NCBI GenBank assembly: GCA_030704615.1
Contig: CM060731.1
Span: 93,230,756 to 93,294,755 of the forward strand
From: Takakia lepidozioides
Taxonomy: Eukaryota > Streptophyta > Takakiopsida > Takakiales > Takakiaceae
Direction of reading: 5' to 3'
Length of the DNA: 64,000 nucleotides
The position numbers and the translations under genes were made by a program. A model generated the notes under the pieces. The model searched no databases, had not been told where the DNA came from, and saw only the letters and a list, made by a program, of their open reading frames with translations. Shown here in pieces: positions 21,758 to 34,011 of the stretch (its first letter is position 1; each line of letters starts with the position of its first letter).

Positions 21758-24700
21758 TCAATGATTTCTGGAATCCCGGCGGAGGAGTTTGTGCAGCTCG
21801 TTCACGCTCAACGCTGGTGCATGAATAAAGTCATCAATAGTCAAGTTCATCCTCAACCTCTTCAGGTAAATGTAATACAGATGCTTGCACGGATAATACT
21901 TTGACCCCTTCTTTGCTTCCATCAACGAGAAGTCTGTACAATTGCAAGTCGGCTCCACTCCAATTGTAATTGTGTATATGTCGTCGCGTACAGCTGAGCC
22001 GGCCGTTGCCATCCGATAAACACGCCCAAGGCCGGGTGGGGGTACGTCCACGGAGCTCTGAATAGTGCAAGTCATCCCAAGAGCATTGGCAATCCGAGTC
22101 TCATTCAACTTGTTGGGAGGGTGTCGTCTCTTCACTCTTCCGAATCGCATTGTAGGATGTGCAGAATTGTCCAATCCGTCTCCACAGGACGGAGCAGCCT
22201 ACAATGGCTGGGTGTGAGGAACTGGAAACGAGTGGGCCGGGACGTCTGTGCGTTGCACCATTCGAAATCCTGTTGCAGAAAGAGCATCCGCCTCATTCTG
22301 AGAGAGGTTGCAACCTGGTGCAACAGGCCAGACGCCCGGAGGCTCCGACATTCCTTGAATCCCGTACTTGGGCTTGCCAAATACACAGGTCATTATGTCA
22401 TGCCTACAGAACCAAAACGTTTGCGTTGTGGCGTGAGAGAATGTGGGAGTCAAAAATCTGCCGCTGAAACAAGGTGTAAGTACAGCACCGTGTGGGTTCC
22501 TCCGAATCATCTCACCACAGCGTGCTCTCGTATCCACCCGGATGGCGCAGCACTTCCCTCGAAATGCCGGCAATGTCCTTGCTATTCTCCACTGTGACTC
22601 CGACACTCTTGTCTTCACAATGGGTATGTTGTACTGCGTTACTACAGATGGCTCGTTATGTTCCTCGGGCACGTGCCCTGTGCTCAAAGGAGATGACGAT
22701 CTTGAACGTGCAGGACTTGCGGTGCTTGACGAGACCTCCTCGGGCAACATCATGGGACCACGAGGGAGCGTGCGCATATTCTTGTTAGCTCGCCATGAAT
22801 CCTCTTCTCCACCAGGTGCCTCGTCAAGTCTTTGTCTCACTGGACGGGTGTGAACATCTCCTTCCAAGTGTTGGCCTCTTCGAAGCAATGGCGTGTCCCG
22901 AAGGCCCTCTCGCAAGGCTGCCGCCCACTTGCGAGGATTCTTCGATCTGGAGGCAGTCCGCATCAGCATTTCCTGCCTGTCCGGCCCTAAGTCCCACTGT
23001 TTCCCTTTCAAGAACTCGTTGTACCTGCATTGCTGCATAATTGACCTGACAATGTCCTCCATTGCGGTAGTGAGGATGTCCACCAGATGCGCCGCAGAGG
23101 AGGCACGCCAGGAAGAATGTACTGATTCGGCCATGTTTGTTGTCGGCATGTCGGTGTCGGAGTCCAGATACATTTCCTGCACACACATGTTGAGGTTACA
23201 AGCAAGTTACAAAGAATGAGTAGCATAATATTCAACGTGACACGAATTCGTCCAACTCACCTCCCCCTGCATATAGTCGCCAAACTGGAGGAAACGATAA
23301 TGCCACCATGCTAGCCAACTGACCATTGCTCCCTCGTCTAATTTCTTTACAGCACCTGACGTTGTCCACCAAGCCCGTATACATGCAAATTGTGTCTATG
23401 CATCATCCAAGGTGGGAGCACGCTTCCACGCAAGACACATGGAACGGTGCTCCTCTCTGAAATCTGGCGCCATGAGCCGGGTTGTGTACTGCGACAAGCT
23501 CTGCAAAAAATGGAACCCACAAGACCTCTCCTTGCCTTCCATCGGAACATTGGGTCTTCCCCGTACACCCTTCAGATGGCAGCCCAATTTGCTTGTTCGT
23601 TGTCCGCCATGAAACCACGGAAATTGGGAGGGGGCAATCCCGCCCTGGCCATCTGTTTGTTTATTCCATGCCAAAGAAGCATCTCCGATTGTGTGTCCTC
23701 TCCTTTCATCTCACAAATAGCAATTGTCATTAGCATCCTGCAGTGGGTGTCGTAGACATGTGAGCCATTGTCACCCACTGGTGATTTGTAATTCGCTTGA
23801 TATGGTCGAACATGACCCAACTGTTTGACAAGTCCCCACTCGTCATCCGGTCGACCAGTTCGCGCCGCTGCCAGGCCCACACGTGGACATTTTGAATACA
23901 AAACAACGATCTGCCTCAGTCCCTTGTCCTGGAAACCTACTTCCATGAATGTAGTCATATCCACATCGTCGCTTCACCTCCAGAATGGAGTGCATATCCG
24001 AGCCACGCCTAATTTTCTGTTTGCAGGAGACAATGTGGTTTCGGACATTCGGTGAATAGACGTGGGACACTGACTCCAGCAATGCCTCCATTTCCTTCTC
24101 ATCGAGAGGAACTCTGTCGGAGCCGTCTTCCGACATAATTCTGGCCAATGCCATCTTATGGGCGGCCTGCAGCTGTATCTGTTTGGGTTTGGCACCAGGT
24201 CTCAACCTAACCTCCTCCTGAACGAGCTGCCATGCCTCGTGGGCAGCCTCCCGCGAGTTCCCCCTCGCCAATTTGTGACAATGGGAAACAACGTGTATGC
24301 AAGCTCGTGTGAGGTCAGGGAAACGGTGCAACACATAGAACTGCTTGGCATTACAAACAGACATGCAATGTGGTGGTTCTTTCCAATGCGCACACTTAAA
24401 TGTGGAGTTTGGAACCTTCTCCTGAGCTCGAAATGGTTGATGAGCTGTGCCTGTCCAATCCGTCTCGTTCCTGTGACCTCTGGATTTAAAGTGGAAGCAA
24501 GTTGGGGAGAAACACCGCAATGCGCCCGCACAAACAACGTAGCGCAGCCGCACACCATCGAGCATCTTCATGCTGGTGGTTTTGGTGACACACCAAGGAT
24601 GGCCGTCATGTTTCCTATCCATATTTGTCAACATTCCGGACGCCCTCGAATAGTCCGTTCGAGGAGGGAACTCAAAGAAGATATTACCGTCGACGTCTGC

Positions 24701-25380
24701 GGGAAGGCATGTAATGGATTTAATGGCGAACTTGCTATAGTCCAGCCCAGCCAGCTCTTAGCGGTGTCCCTCCATGTGAAGCCCTCGCAGAATTTCAAGA
24801 ATGGATCGAACTGATGTGTTCGTGCTGGGAATATGACTCCCTCGTCTGCTGATGTCCATCGAGGACTTGCCTGATCTCCAGGATGATCTCGGAACTTCCA
24901 TGATCTCGTCGGAGTCGGACAAGTTGTGAACTCGCTCATCTTCATTGATGGGTTCGGCTCTAGATTTACTTCGTTGAGGACTTCTCTCTTTGAGGTACCC
25001 ACTCTCTGATTCGCTGATTGTTTCGTGGAAGACGGCAGGATAGAAGGAACATTTGGGGGGCAAATGAAGTCCCCAACAACCCTGTATATGACGCAGTCCG
25101 ATGGTGGAACTCGCCATTCCCTGCCGTCGCCGAAATCATCGTGGAGCACAACAATACTTTCGACTACAACTCCGTTTGAATCCTTCCTTTCCTCCTCCAA
25201 AAATACCGACCCCGGTTTCAGGTGGTATCGAACGCAGAGATATTTCTCCATCACCCGGAAGATCTCCCCTCTACACGGAAATGTAGCTCTATGCTCGTGA
25301 GGAGGGCAGTACACTATAGCGCTCGGGCTTTCTGCCATGGGAGTTGTGCACACAAGACTGCCAGGACGGCGTTCGGACAA
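21758..25380 (-). pseudogene. MULE-type transposase M2, near full length but inactivated
   Basis: The frame starts at 25,380 (MSERRPGSLV...). In order: an acidic N-terminal region; a WRKY/GCM-like zinc-binding domain (KHDGHPWC...VVCAGALRC...CIHVVSHCH) at about 24,630-24,290; and a MULE DDE core with MFDHIKR, FMADNEQANWAAI, CGFHFLQSLSQY and NMAESVHSSW, the last resembling the MULE N..AES.N catalytic Glu motif. An intron (GTGAGTTGG...TGTGCAG) ends before EMYLDSD. A second Cys cluster (FWFCRHD...CVFG) and a C-terminal SWIM finger (CNC...PCKHLYYIYL) follow. Defects: a frameshift near 24,920, another near 23,860 and a TGA after WAAI, the last two shared with M3. Confidence 0.7.
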
Positions 25381-25750
25381 GCGCCCTGGGAGAAGGGGGG
25401 ATGCAGCGAGGGGAAGGAATGCAGGGCCGATTTTTGCAAGCGACGAAGCCTATTCACGAATCCGGGGAGCCCACTCTCCCGAAAATCCACTATCAGAGAG
25501 TTAATGAACCTTGTCTACGGAATGCGGCCCCTGGCCTTTGCGCAATAACTGCCAACGGTATGCAGTCAGAAGGTATATGACATGTGCAGATGCGCTGCGC
25601 AAACCAATCATTACAGCGTCTGACAAGAAGCGTGGGGGCGCGAGCGTGCAAGCACCTTCCCCATGGACAGAGGGAACTAACAGAGGTGGCATTCCAGTGG
25701 GTCTGATTACAAGATTGAGTGCCAGAACCTCACCGCCAAAGTCAACATAC

Positions 25751-27165
25751 AACAGCGGCGCCGAATTTGCATCCGAGGCCGGTCGGACGATTTCGTCTCC
25801 AGGGTGAGTCGGTCACCTGGCCGACAGAGAACATCACCCGGATGGAAAAACGGCGCCAAATTCCCATCCGAGGCCCGTTGGATGAAGTCGTCTCGGGGGG
25901 AGAGGCCGACACCTGGCCGACTGAGATCATCCCCCGGATGGAAAAACGGCGCCGAATTTCCATCGGAGGCCGGCCGGATGAAGTCATTTCGGGGGGAGAG
26001 GCCGACACCTGCTCGACAGAGAACATCCCCCGGATGGAAAAACGGCGCCGAATTTCCATCGGAGGCCAGCCGGATGAAGTCGTTTCGGGGGGAGAGGCCG
26101 ACACTTGCTCGACATAGAATATCCCCCGGATGGAAAAACGGCGCCGAATTTCCATCGGAGGCCGACACCTGCTCGACAGAGAACATCCCCCGGATGGAAA
26201 AACGACGCCGAATTTCCATCGGAGGCCGACACCTGCTCGACAGAGAACATCTCCCGGATGGAAAAATGGCGCCGAATTTCCATCGGAGGCCGACACCTGG
26301 CCGACAGAGAACATCCCCCGGATGGAAAAATGGCGCCGAATTTCCATTGGAGGCCGGCCGGATCAAGTCGTTTTGGGGGGAGAGGCCGACACCTGGTCGA
26401 CTGAGATCAACCCCCGGATGGAAAAACGGCGCCGAATTTCCATCGGAGGCCGACACCTGCTCGACAGAGCACATCTCCCGGATGGAAAAACGGCGCCGAA
26501 TTTCCATCGGAGGTCGACACCTGGCCGACAGACAATATCCCCCGGATGGAAAAATGACGCCGAATTTCCATCGGAGGCCGGCCGGATGAAGTCGTTTCAG
26601 GGGGAGAGGCCGACACCTGGTCGACTGAGATCATACCCCGGATGGAAAAACGGCGCCGAATTTCCATCCGTCCACGCTCCGAATTACCTGCAGGATGGAA
26701 ATTTGGCGCCGAATTTCCATCCGAGGCCCGTAAGATGAAGCCCGTATCGGCAGTTCTTCAAGAATTTATAGTCGTTGCATCAAGTTTTTCGCGTTTTTTG
26801 TATGGCTACACACTAAACTTAGAGTTTTTTGCCTACATGCCACATTTCGCACGTTATTCCCACCATTCTGGTCCGCTAAAGACAAATTCGTTGCCGGTTT
26901 TCCATCGATGAGGTGGACCGAATTACCTGCAGGAAGGAAATTCGGCGCCGGATTTCCATCCGTCCACGCTCCAAATTACCTGCAGGATGGAAATTCGGAG
27001 CCGGATTTCCATCCGGCGCCCCTCTGACTTACCTGGCGGATGGAAATTTGGCGTCGGATTTCCATTCGGCGTCTCCTGGATGAGAACTGCTGGGGCGGAG
27101 GGAGGGCCTCGTTGCGTCACACTTTATCCGCTGGATGGAAATTCGGCGCCGATTTTTTCCATCCA
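25751..27165. repeat. palindrome array upstream of M2, about 17 sites
   Basis: Sites read GGATGGAAA(A/T)(A/T)CGGCGCC followed by GAATTTCCATC, close to a perfect palindrome. Unit starts at 25,840, 25,936, 26,032, 26,128, 26,192, 26,256, 26,320, 26,416, 26,480, 26,544, 26,640 and 26,693 are 96, 64 or 53 bp apart. Centres at 26,944, 26,997, 27,050 and 27,145 continue the series after a gap (53, 53, 95). Spacers carry GAGGCCGACACCTG and CCGGATGAAGTCG. The long open frames through this array are artefacts of repeat lengths. Confidence 0.9.
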
Positions 27166-27250
27166 ACGGGCGATTGACGAAGTCTCGGGGGGATATTCGG
27201 TGGGCGCCTGTGACCGACCTCCATACATTAATGGCGCTTTTGGGCATTAA

Positions 27251-27532
27251 ATGTCCTCCACCGTCGGTTTTGAACCGGGCTGGCGACACAGGGATTCCGC
27301 GGTTTCTTCCCGGATACGCCTTGGAAACCTGATGCTAAACTTGGATGAACTTCTATTCGAGGCATGTACACACACATTGGGCGAGATCTTTTTTCTTTTG
27401 CCGGGACTTATGCCGCGTGGAGAAGGGCGTGGCTCTCCTGAGAGAGACCCCACATCCAAACCGCGGCGGAAGCTGAAGGCTTTGTACTACGGGCGACGTC
27501 CAACCTCTCGCATGGCCAAACTTAAGCTCTAG
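27251..27532 (+). CDS. 93-codon frame of unknown function, left arm
   Basis: This open frame (MSSTVGFEPG...) faces away from M2. The mirror copy in the right arm (33,928-33,644) is also open for 94 codons. Differences between the two are mostly amino-acid changing, so conservation of the frame may only reflect recent duplication. No domain is recognised. Confidence 0.2.
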   Translation: MSSTVGFEPGWRHRDSAVSSRIRLGNLMLNLDELLFEACTHTLGEIFFLLPGLMPRGEGRGSPERDPTSKPRRKLKALYYGRRPTSRMAKLKL

Positions 27533-27839
27533 CAGGAGATTTCATTGTCTTGCTCACAACCCGCGCCAACTGAAGCCGAGCACTCTCAGGCAAGCCACTT
27601 CCTCTTTCGCTTTGTGTAACACGTGCGGTTTTTTTCATTTTTTTGGTTTGTTTCCGCATCTTCAGCCTGGCAGCCCTGGAAGCGCATGGTTGCATCGCAA
27701 AAGCAGGAGTTGTTGAGAAGAATGATCAAGGTCAGAGTGGTTAGAAAGGAGCCAAGTCATTGCTGCATTCAGATTTGCAACAGGGTGCACACCTCGCTGT
27801 AGATAACAGGTTGCAGTTCGGAATTAAGGAAATCCATAC

Positions 27840-27925
27840 TGAGCTGAGAAGATTGTCTGAGCTGAGAAGATTGTCTGAGCAGATGAAGTGGTATGAAGTG
27901 GTAGATGAAGTGGTACATCTCCAAT
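27840..27925. repeat. short tandem duplications
   Basis: GAGCTGAGAAGATTGTCT occurs twice in tandem and GAAGTGGTA(T/G)ATGAAGTGGTA-type units follow. The right arm (about 33,310-33,360) has only the single form, so these arose after the arms separated. Confidence 0.6.
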
Positions 27926-30469
27926 CACTCGAGCAGTCACTCCAAAAGCCGCTACTCATCGCATGTTTGGATCGCCCAACTTGGGGCGGGAGGGCAAACT
28001 AAAACCTTTTGTTGGTGGACGGGAGGACCTGCAGCGAGAGTACGACAGAATAGGCATTAGGGAGGTTGGTGCAGGCGGCATGGCAGGTGACGGGCATCGG
28101 ATGAGGACAGCAGATCCGGCAATGGAGGATGTTGATGCACATGCAGTAGGGCCCGCCCACGCAAAGAAGAAGAAGAAAGCCAAGCTCATGCAATCCCTGG
28201 CGAGAGAGCCGTCACGGGCTGCGGAGGGGGGAGTGAGCAGGGCACGCGAGGGTGTCAGTTCGCCTCAATCAAAGGTGGTCATCCTCGAGGGCTCCCCTGC
28301 TGCTACCCTTAGTAAGAAACAAAAAGCCCATGAGAGGGCAAAAGAGAGGGCAAAAGAACAGGCGAGACAAAAGGCTAGCCAGGAGGCAAGAGAAAAGGCC
28401 ACTGAAGAGGCCAGGGGTGTCCAAATGACAGATGCCCATGTAAGCGAGGGACGCACAGAGACGGTGGATCCCTCCAAGACACCACAAAGAGGCAGTAACA
28501 CACCGGTTACACCATCGCGGGTAGGAGCAGCCCCCGCAATTACCCATACAGTGGAGACTGGAGGAGGGGAAAGAACACCACAAAAAACACGGATTGTGCA
28601 AGTTCGAGGTGAAGCCGGGGAGAGGGTAGTAGAGACGGGGAGAGTGCTCAAGGTGGTTCCGGCGGTGGTTGACCATGTTGAGGACGATGAGAGGGAGCTT
28701 TCTGACCAGGATGACATCCTCCCGGACATCCCCAGGCCCCAAACCCGGAGCATACAGGCTGGATTTGGCGGTCCGGGTGGGCTGCCGGAGAACCCCCCTG
28801 CAACAGACATCATGTCGGAGGCGGATATGAAGTTTGCCACTGCCAAGATGTTGGAGGCAACCCACAACAACATTGGCAGGGTCCTGGGGGGCATGGTGTA
28901 CCCGGCCAAGCTTCGGATTCCCCTTTGCCGCTTGGTTTCATTGCAGGTGGTCAGACCTGCCCTCCCAGGCGATATTGACAAGCTGAAATTCTCTTTCCGG
29001 GAGGGATATCGAATGGGGTCTGCCGCATTTTACGTTTCCATGGAGAACGACCACGGAGCTTCTCGTGCCCACACTTCCGATGAGGTGGACAAATGGGGTC
29101 CCCATTGGCAAAGGGAGGAGTTCGAGAGATTGATTGCTACTGATCCTCTTTTCCAGCACTTGTCCGGAAAGATGTTTTACGTGTGGGACGGCAATCATCG
29201 CCTCCTGGCATGGATGGAGTACATAGCCCAAGCCCACCCCAACGACCTGGATTGGCATTTCGCCGTGGAGTGTGTTGTGCTCAAGGTTGCGGGGCCCAAA
29301 GATCGCAGTCTTCTCAAAGCGGCAATGGCAGACATCAACTCGTAAGTTACAATGCTTCTTGCTTTGGAACTTTGAATTTGAAACTGACATTTCATTGCCA
29401 ATCGTCATATTTGTTGCAAATTATCATTTCTGTATTGTTTAATGGAAATGTGGCATTGCAAGGTAACTGAGAATGCCTTCATTGCCACCAACTTGTCCCA
29501 TATGCTCTTTCCGAGTGAAGGATGTCGGGAAGCAGGGGGTGCAAGAGTTTGCCAATTCGCTCAGTGCCGACCTCCTGCACAAGTCGGAGGCAAAGGCACA
29601 CAGAACCTGATATAGGCTGAGCATGGATGCCATGGTGGATTACTTATTTTGGGTAAAGCTCCTCACTGTTTGTTGAGCTAATCTGTCTCTCCTCCCCCAA
29701 TAGAAGAAAAAGTGTTGAGCAGGATCTCTAATCTTATGTGCGCATTCTTGACAGACGAAAATTCAGCAGGATTTGGCACATGCGCGGAGGTTCTACATGG
29801 AGTTAGAGGAGAAGAAACTAACCCTTCCGGCACTGGAATCGTATCTCAAAGCTGCGGAGGCGATGGCCCGCATCAAGTACAAGTCGCGAATGGTAAAGTA
29901 CGCGGCCATAGCTGATCCCGCCCTTGGTGCCGATTTTTTGGTGGAGGTGGGGAAGCACTTCTCCCGCGCTCTGAAGCCCACAATGACATTGGAGAAGCTG
30001 CATCGTCTAGCCATATCATGTGTGGATGCAACAGAAAAGGTTATACATTCTTAACCAAATTGTCGTGGCAGCAATTCATTTTTGTGGTGTTTGGCGCTTA
30101 CTAATATGTTGGGTGGTTGGACAGACCCGGTGGCTCCAAATCTAGAATGGTTCCCAAAGTACAAGGGACATGTGGACAGGTGACGACGAATGCGCAAGAG
30201 CAGCTTGACACACAAGCACATCAGTTCAAGCTGGAGATTTTTGGCGAAGCAGAGAGCCTACGCGACTATGTGACGAGGTATTTTCTGCTCTACAAAACCG
30301 ACCTATTCTTTCGAGAGATACCCCATGCCCGCCGGAGCCACGAGTTCACCGACCAGCCAAACGCGGACAAAGCGGCAATGCGCCTTCTGTACAGGTACAT
30401 ACGCTGTGCCTTTTTTTTTAGTCCTAACATTTCCAGGATGTAAGAGGCCCTATGTGGCGCATGAAAATT

Positions 30470-30990
30470 AGTTGTGGTCCTAGGAAAAATGGCGCCGAAT
30501 TTCCGAATTCGGGCCCTGGGGGATGGTTGTCCAGGGGGTGCGTGGCACTCAGTCCGGAAATTCGGTGCCATTTTTCCAGGTTCAAGCCCAGTGAGATCTG
30601 GGACTTAGCCATTCTCAGCCCCAACCTGGGAAAATGGCGCCAAATTTCTAGTTGAGGGCCCCGAAAATGGCTAGGTCCCTGGGGTGGCTGGCACCGAATC
30701 CGGAAATTCGGCGCCATTTTTCCAGATCAGGGCAAAGTCAGCTCTGGGACTTAGCCATTTTCAGGCCCAACCAGGGAAAATGGCGCCGAATTTCCAGTGA
30801 ACGGCCCCGAAAATGGCTAAGTCCCTTTGGAGGCAGGCACCGAAACCGGAAATTCGGCGCCATTTTTCCAGTTCCGGGCCCAGTGAGTTCTGGGACTTAG
30901 GCATATTCGGTCCCAACCTGGGAAAATGACGCCGGTTTTCCAGTGCACGGTCCCTAGTGTGGCAGGCACCGAAACCGGAATTTCCAGTTT
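30470..30990. repeat. palindrome array in a P3 intron
   Basis: Centres GGCGCC/GGTGCC/GACGCC at 30,491, 30,564, 30,636, 30,710, 30,782, 30,856 and 30,928 are spaced 73, 72, 74, 72, 74 and 72 bp. Alternate sites read GGAAATTCGGCGCCATTTTT and its reverse complement. The spacers CTGGGACTTAGCCATTTTC and its complement also alternate, giving nested inverted repeats with a 146-bp dimer period. Confidence 0.9.
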
Positions 30991-32211
30991 CGGGCCTAGT
31001 CAAGGACATCTGTCCTTCGAGCCGCCATTCTTCCTCGCATGGAGGAACCCTGGGGCTGACTCCATGTACACTGATGTCATCGTGAAGGAGTGACATCTGG
31101 AACATTTGCGCGACTGCCCTTGGTATGTGGACCTTCCGCCCGGCTCGCTTGACCCATCCGAGTTTCAATTCAAGCTGGATGTTGAGGCTCGACGAAACCG
31201 GGCTCTGCTGCCTCCGCTGGGTCCAAAGGAGGCAAGAGCGCTTGCCCAGTCCAGGAAAGCGGCAAAGCTTGCTCAGGCAGGTATTCAAGAGAAATTGAAT
31301 GAGAAGAATAAAGGACAAAAGAAAAGGACACGGAAACAGGGGAGTACAGTAACCCCCAAAAAACAGAAAACCACCGGGGCACGAGAGAAGGCGCAGGAGG
31401 GGCCCCAAGGGAGTGACTCCGATGACGACTTTGTGCAAGGTCCTGCGACTGCTGTTGCTGCTACCAAGTCACCGGTCGTCCGGGTTTTCAAGTCAGTTCG
31501 GTCTAGGACTGGCTCTGCCAAGAAGTTGGCATTTGAGGGCCCGCTTTGTCCCTCAGGTGTCTCAATGTGGGCAGGGACATTGTCCGACAGGCATGTCTTC
31601 GCCTTCGAGCCAGATACTGCCCTCCACAACTCCGAACTTGCAGCGGCTGAACGTCTGCCGAAAGAGGAAGAGGCATCCTCGGAGGATGAGGAAGAATCCG
31701 ACAAGGAGCAGGGGGAGGTACAAGTTGGGATCGAGGCCGAGGAGCTCCCGGTGTATGAGTGAGTGGTCGCATTGTAAGTTGCCTCCTGATTTCGTGAGGC
31801 ACCTCCCTTCGCTCTCTTATTTCATTGAAAGACCCTTTTTTGTTTCTCCTGGTATTGACAATCTTAAAGTGGATTTGTTCTTACTGCAGGATGCCAAGTA
31901 CTTTAGGAGGGACGTCTACACCGCAGTTCATGGGCAGGAGGAACGTGCATTTTTTTGCCAGGGGGGATTTCATGCCTAGTCCATAAAGGAACTACATCCT
32001 TCCTACTTATGTTGCCCGGCTTGCTTCGGTGTCCATTAGGAGGTCTTCCGAACCTAGTCGTGTACAACAGATTTTAGACGAGGCAAGCCTCAAGAAAATG
32101 AAGATGAGGGAGGAGGCATCAGCTATAAGAGCCCGTCAGGCTCGTAGATTTGTCTTGGATTCTGCTGAGGAAAGTGGGGGAGAAGAGGCAGAAGATTCCC
32201 AGGAGGTGAGG

Positions 32212-32458
32212 TAGAGGCTTCAGTGGAACATGTGCACCACTGCGCAAGCGATACATCACGCATTCGTGAGGGGATCATATGACTATATGTATGCAGAGCG
32301 ATATCTACATGGAGAGGCGCCGGATGGACACGTGCGCCACTGCGGATTTGACACGTCATTTTTTAAATATTTTTGAATAATATTTTTAATTTTAATAAAT
32401 CAAATTACAAAATTACAAAATTTAGATTATTAATTGATTTAAATTCTTCATTATGTTT
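32212..32458. mobile_element. about 247-bp insertion in the last exon of P3
   Basis: P4 reads GAGGTGAGGTGGACAGTCCCCCAAGG continuously in coding sequence. P3 departs after GAGGTGAGGT and rejoins at CCCCCAAGG. The insert has two direct repeats of a GTGCxCCACTGCG block and a strongly AT-rich 3' half. I see no clear target duplication or terminal repeats, so the class is unknown. Confidence 0.6.
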
Positions 32459-33643
32459 TCCCCCAAGGAGAGGACGGAATTTTTGAGAGGCATAGTGGAA
32501 CTGATGCATCACAGAGCTTGGAGGATGGGGGGGATGAGGAGGAAGGCGGGGCAAGTTCCTCGGAGGGTGTAGGAGAGTAGTGCCGATTCCGGCTATGACA
32601 ATTATGACACACTTGTATAGATGTGGCTTGCCACAAAATTTGTAATAAAATGTTGCATTTCATTGCTATGACGAGTCCATTGGTGCCAAATTCCAACTTG
32701 ATATGACCCTATTTCCGTGCCTCCTAACCCTATTTCCGTGGACACACAATGGTCCGCTCATGATTTTTTTTTTTCCGCTCATGCTCATGCCGCTCATGAA
32801 ATAGCAACCCCCTTCCGTCGTACTCTCGCTGCAGGTCCTCCTGTCCACCAACGAAAGGTTTTAGTTTGCCCTCCCGCCCCAAGTTGGGCAATCCAAACAT
32901 GCGATGAGTAGCGGCTTTTGGAGTCACTGCTCGAGCAGTTGGAGCTGTTGATGATACCACCAGCGTGTCGGGCTCGTCATCACTTTGTCATCCCCAAAAA
33001 TCGTGAGAACCAACATCAGAATGAAAACCACCATCGCAACGAGCAGCGCAACCACCATCGCAACATTCGAGGAACAACAATGAAAACAAAACAAAACCAA
33101 GTATGGAGTGGCATGGAACAACAATGAAAAACAAATCCAACCAATGCCTAAGAATGACATGCACAAGCAGCCTTCTCCAGAGCTGCCGGCTTTGCACACG
33201 CATTGCAAACTATCTAAGGTTCACTCAACCAGTAACTTGCAGAAATCAACATGAAACACGATGAACAAATGAACACAAATTCCATAAGACGGGAAAACAG
33301 GGTTAAATGTTTTGAAGGCACTTCATCTGCTCAGACAATCTTCTCAGCTCAGCATGGATTTCCTTAATTCCGAGATGCAACCTATTATCTACAGCGAGGT
33401 GTGCACTCTATCTGGCAAGCAATCTGATTGCAGCAACGACCTGGCTCCTTTCTAACCACTCTGACCTTGATCATTCTTCTCAACAACTCGTGGTTTTGCG
33501 ATGCAACCATGCGCTTCCAGGGCTTCCAGGCAGAAGATGTGAAAACAAACTAAAAAAACGAAGAAAACCGAAAGAGGAAGGGGCGGAACCTGAGAGTGCT
33601 CGGCTTCAGTTGGCACGGGCTGTGAGCAAGACAATGGAATTTC

Positions 33644-33928
33644 CTACAGGAGCTTAAGTTTGGCCATGCGAGAGGTTGGACGTCGCCCATAGTACAAAGC
33701 CTTCAGCTTTCGCCGCGGTCTGGATGTGGGGTTTCTCTCAGGAGAGCCACGCCCTTCTCCACGCGAAATAAGTCCCAGCAAAAGAAAAAAGATCTCGCAG
33801 TATGTGTGCGTACATGCCTCGAATAGAAGTTCATCCAAGTTTAGCATCAGGTTTCCAAGGCGTATCCGAGAAGCAAGCGCGGAATCCCTATGTCGCCAGC
33901 CTGGTTCAAAAACGACGGCAGAGGACAT
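33644..33928 (-). CDS. 94-codon frame of unknown function, right arm
   Basis: Mirror copy of the 27,251-27,532 frame (MSSAVVFEPG...), facing inward toward P3. No domain is recognised and there is no sign of purifying selection between the two copies. Confidence 0.2.
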   Translation of the reverse strand: MSSAVVFEPGWRHRDSALASRIRLGNLMLNLDELLFEACTHTYCEIFFLLLGLISRGEGRGSPERNPTSRPRRKLKALYYGRRPTSRMAKLKLL

Positions 33929-34011
33929 TTAATGCGCAACTACGCCATTAAATGTCGTAGGTATGGAGGTCGGTCACAGGCGCCCACCCTCCCCCGAGAC
34001 TTCGTCAATCG

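Larger units (their letters stand above)
20269..28045 (-). repeat. left arm of giant inverted repeat
   Basis: This arm is matched in reverse orientation by 32,813-39,580. It contains, reading inward, the P2 fragment, a palindrome cluster, M2, the large palindrome array and a 93-codon frame. The inner boundary is GAGAGTACGAC at 28,045. The outer boundary is inside the P coding sequence (ACAAGAGGGAG). It is about 1 kb longer than the right arm, mainly because M3 has an internal deletion. Confidence 0.8.
28081..32580 (+). pseudogene. ParB-like/methyltransferase gene P3
   Basis: Exon 1 (28,081-29,341) encodes a basic leader, then a ParB/sulfiredoxin-like domain (IPLCRLVSLQVVRP at residue ~280, VWDGNHRLLAW at ~367) ending in GTAAGT. 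Exon 3 (29,755-30,039, QQDLAHARRFYMELEEKK) follows an ACAG acceptor and ends in AAG|GTTATA. A palindrome array fills the intron before exon 6 (30,470-30,990). The last exons encode MWAGTLSDRHVFAFEPD, similar to methyltransferase motifs I/II, and an acidic tail. Defects: stop at the codon matching RTWY (29,609), TAG in QI*NGSQ (shared with P4), loss of the exon-6 acceptor, TGA at 31,092, loss of the motif-IV exon part at 31,540, TAA at 31,986. AATAAA lies at 32,644. Confidence 0.65.
28046..32812 (+). other. central spacer of the inverted repeat carrying P3
   Basis: The spacer sits exactly between GAGAGTACGAC (28,045) and GTCGTACTCTC (32,815). It contains only the P3 gene and its 3' flank. The 3' flank ends in CCGCTCATG repeats and AATAGCAACCCCC, like the end of P4 (50,265-50,295), so P3 looks like a discrete 4.8-kb unit. 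Confidence 0.6.

Noticed and set aside
22121-24814. Plus-strand frames of 100-220 codons across M2
   Set aside because: They are antisense shadows of the transposase; the zinc-finger, DDE and SWIM motifs are all on the minus strand.
25707-26738. Long open frames on both strands through the palindrome array
   Set aside because: Unit lengths of 96 bp keep several frames open at once on both strands; the translations are simple repeats.
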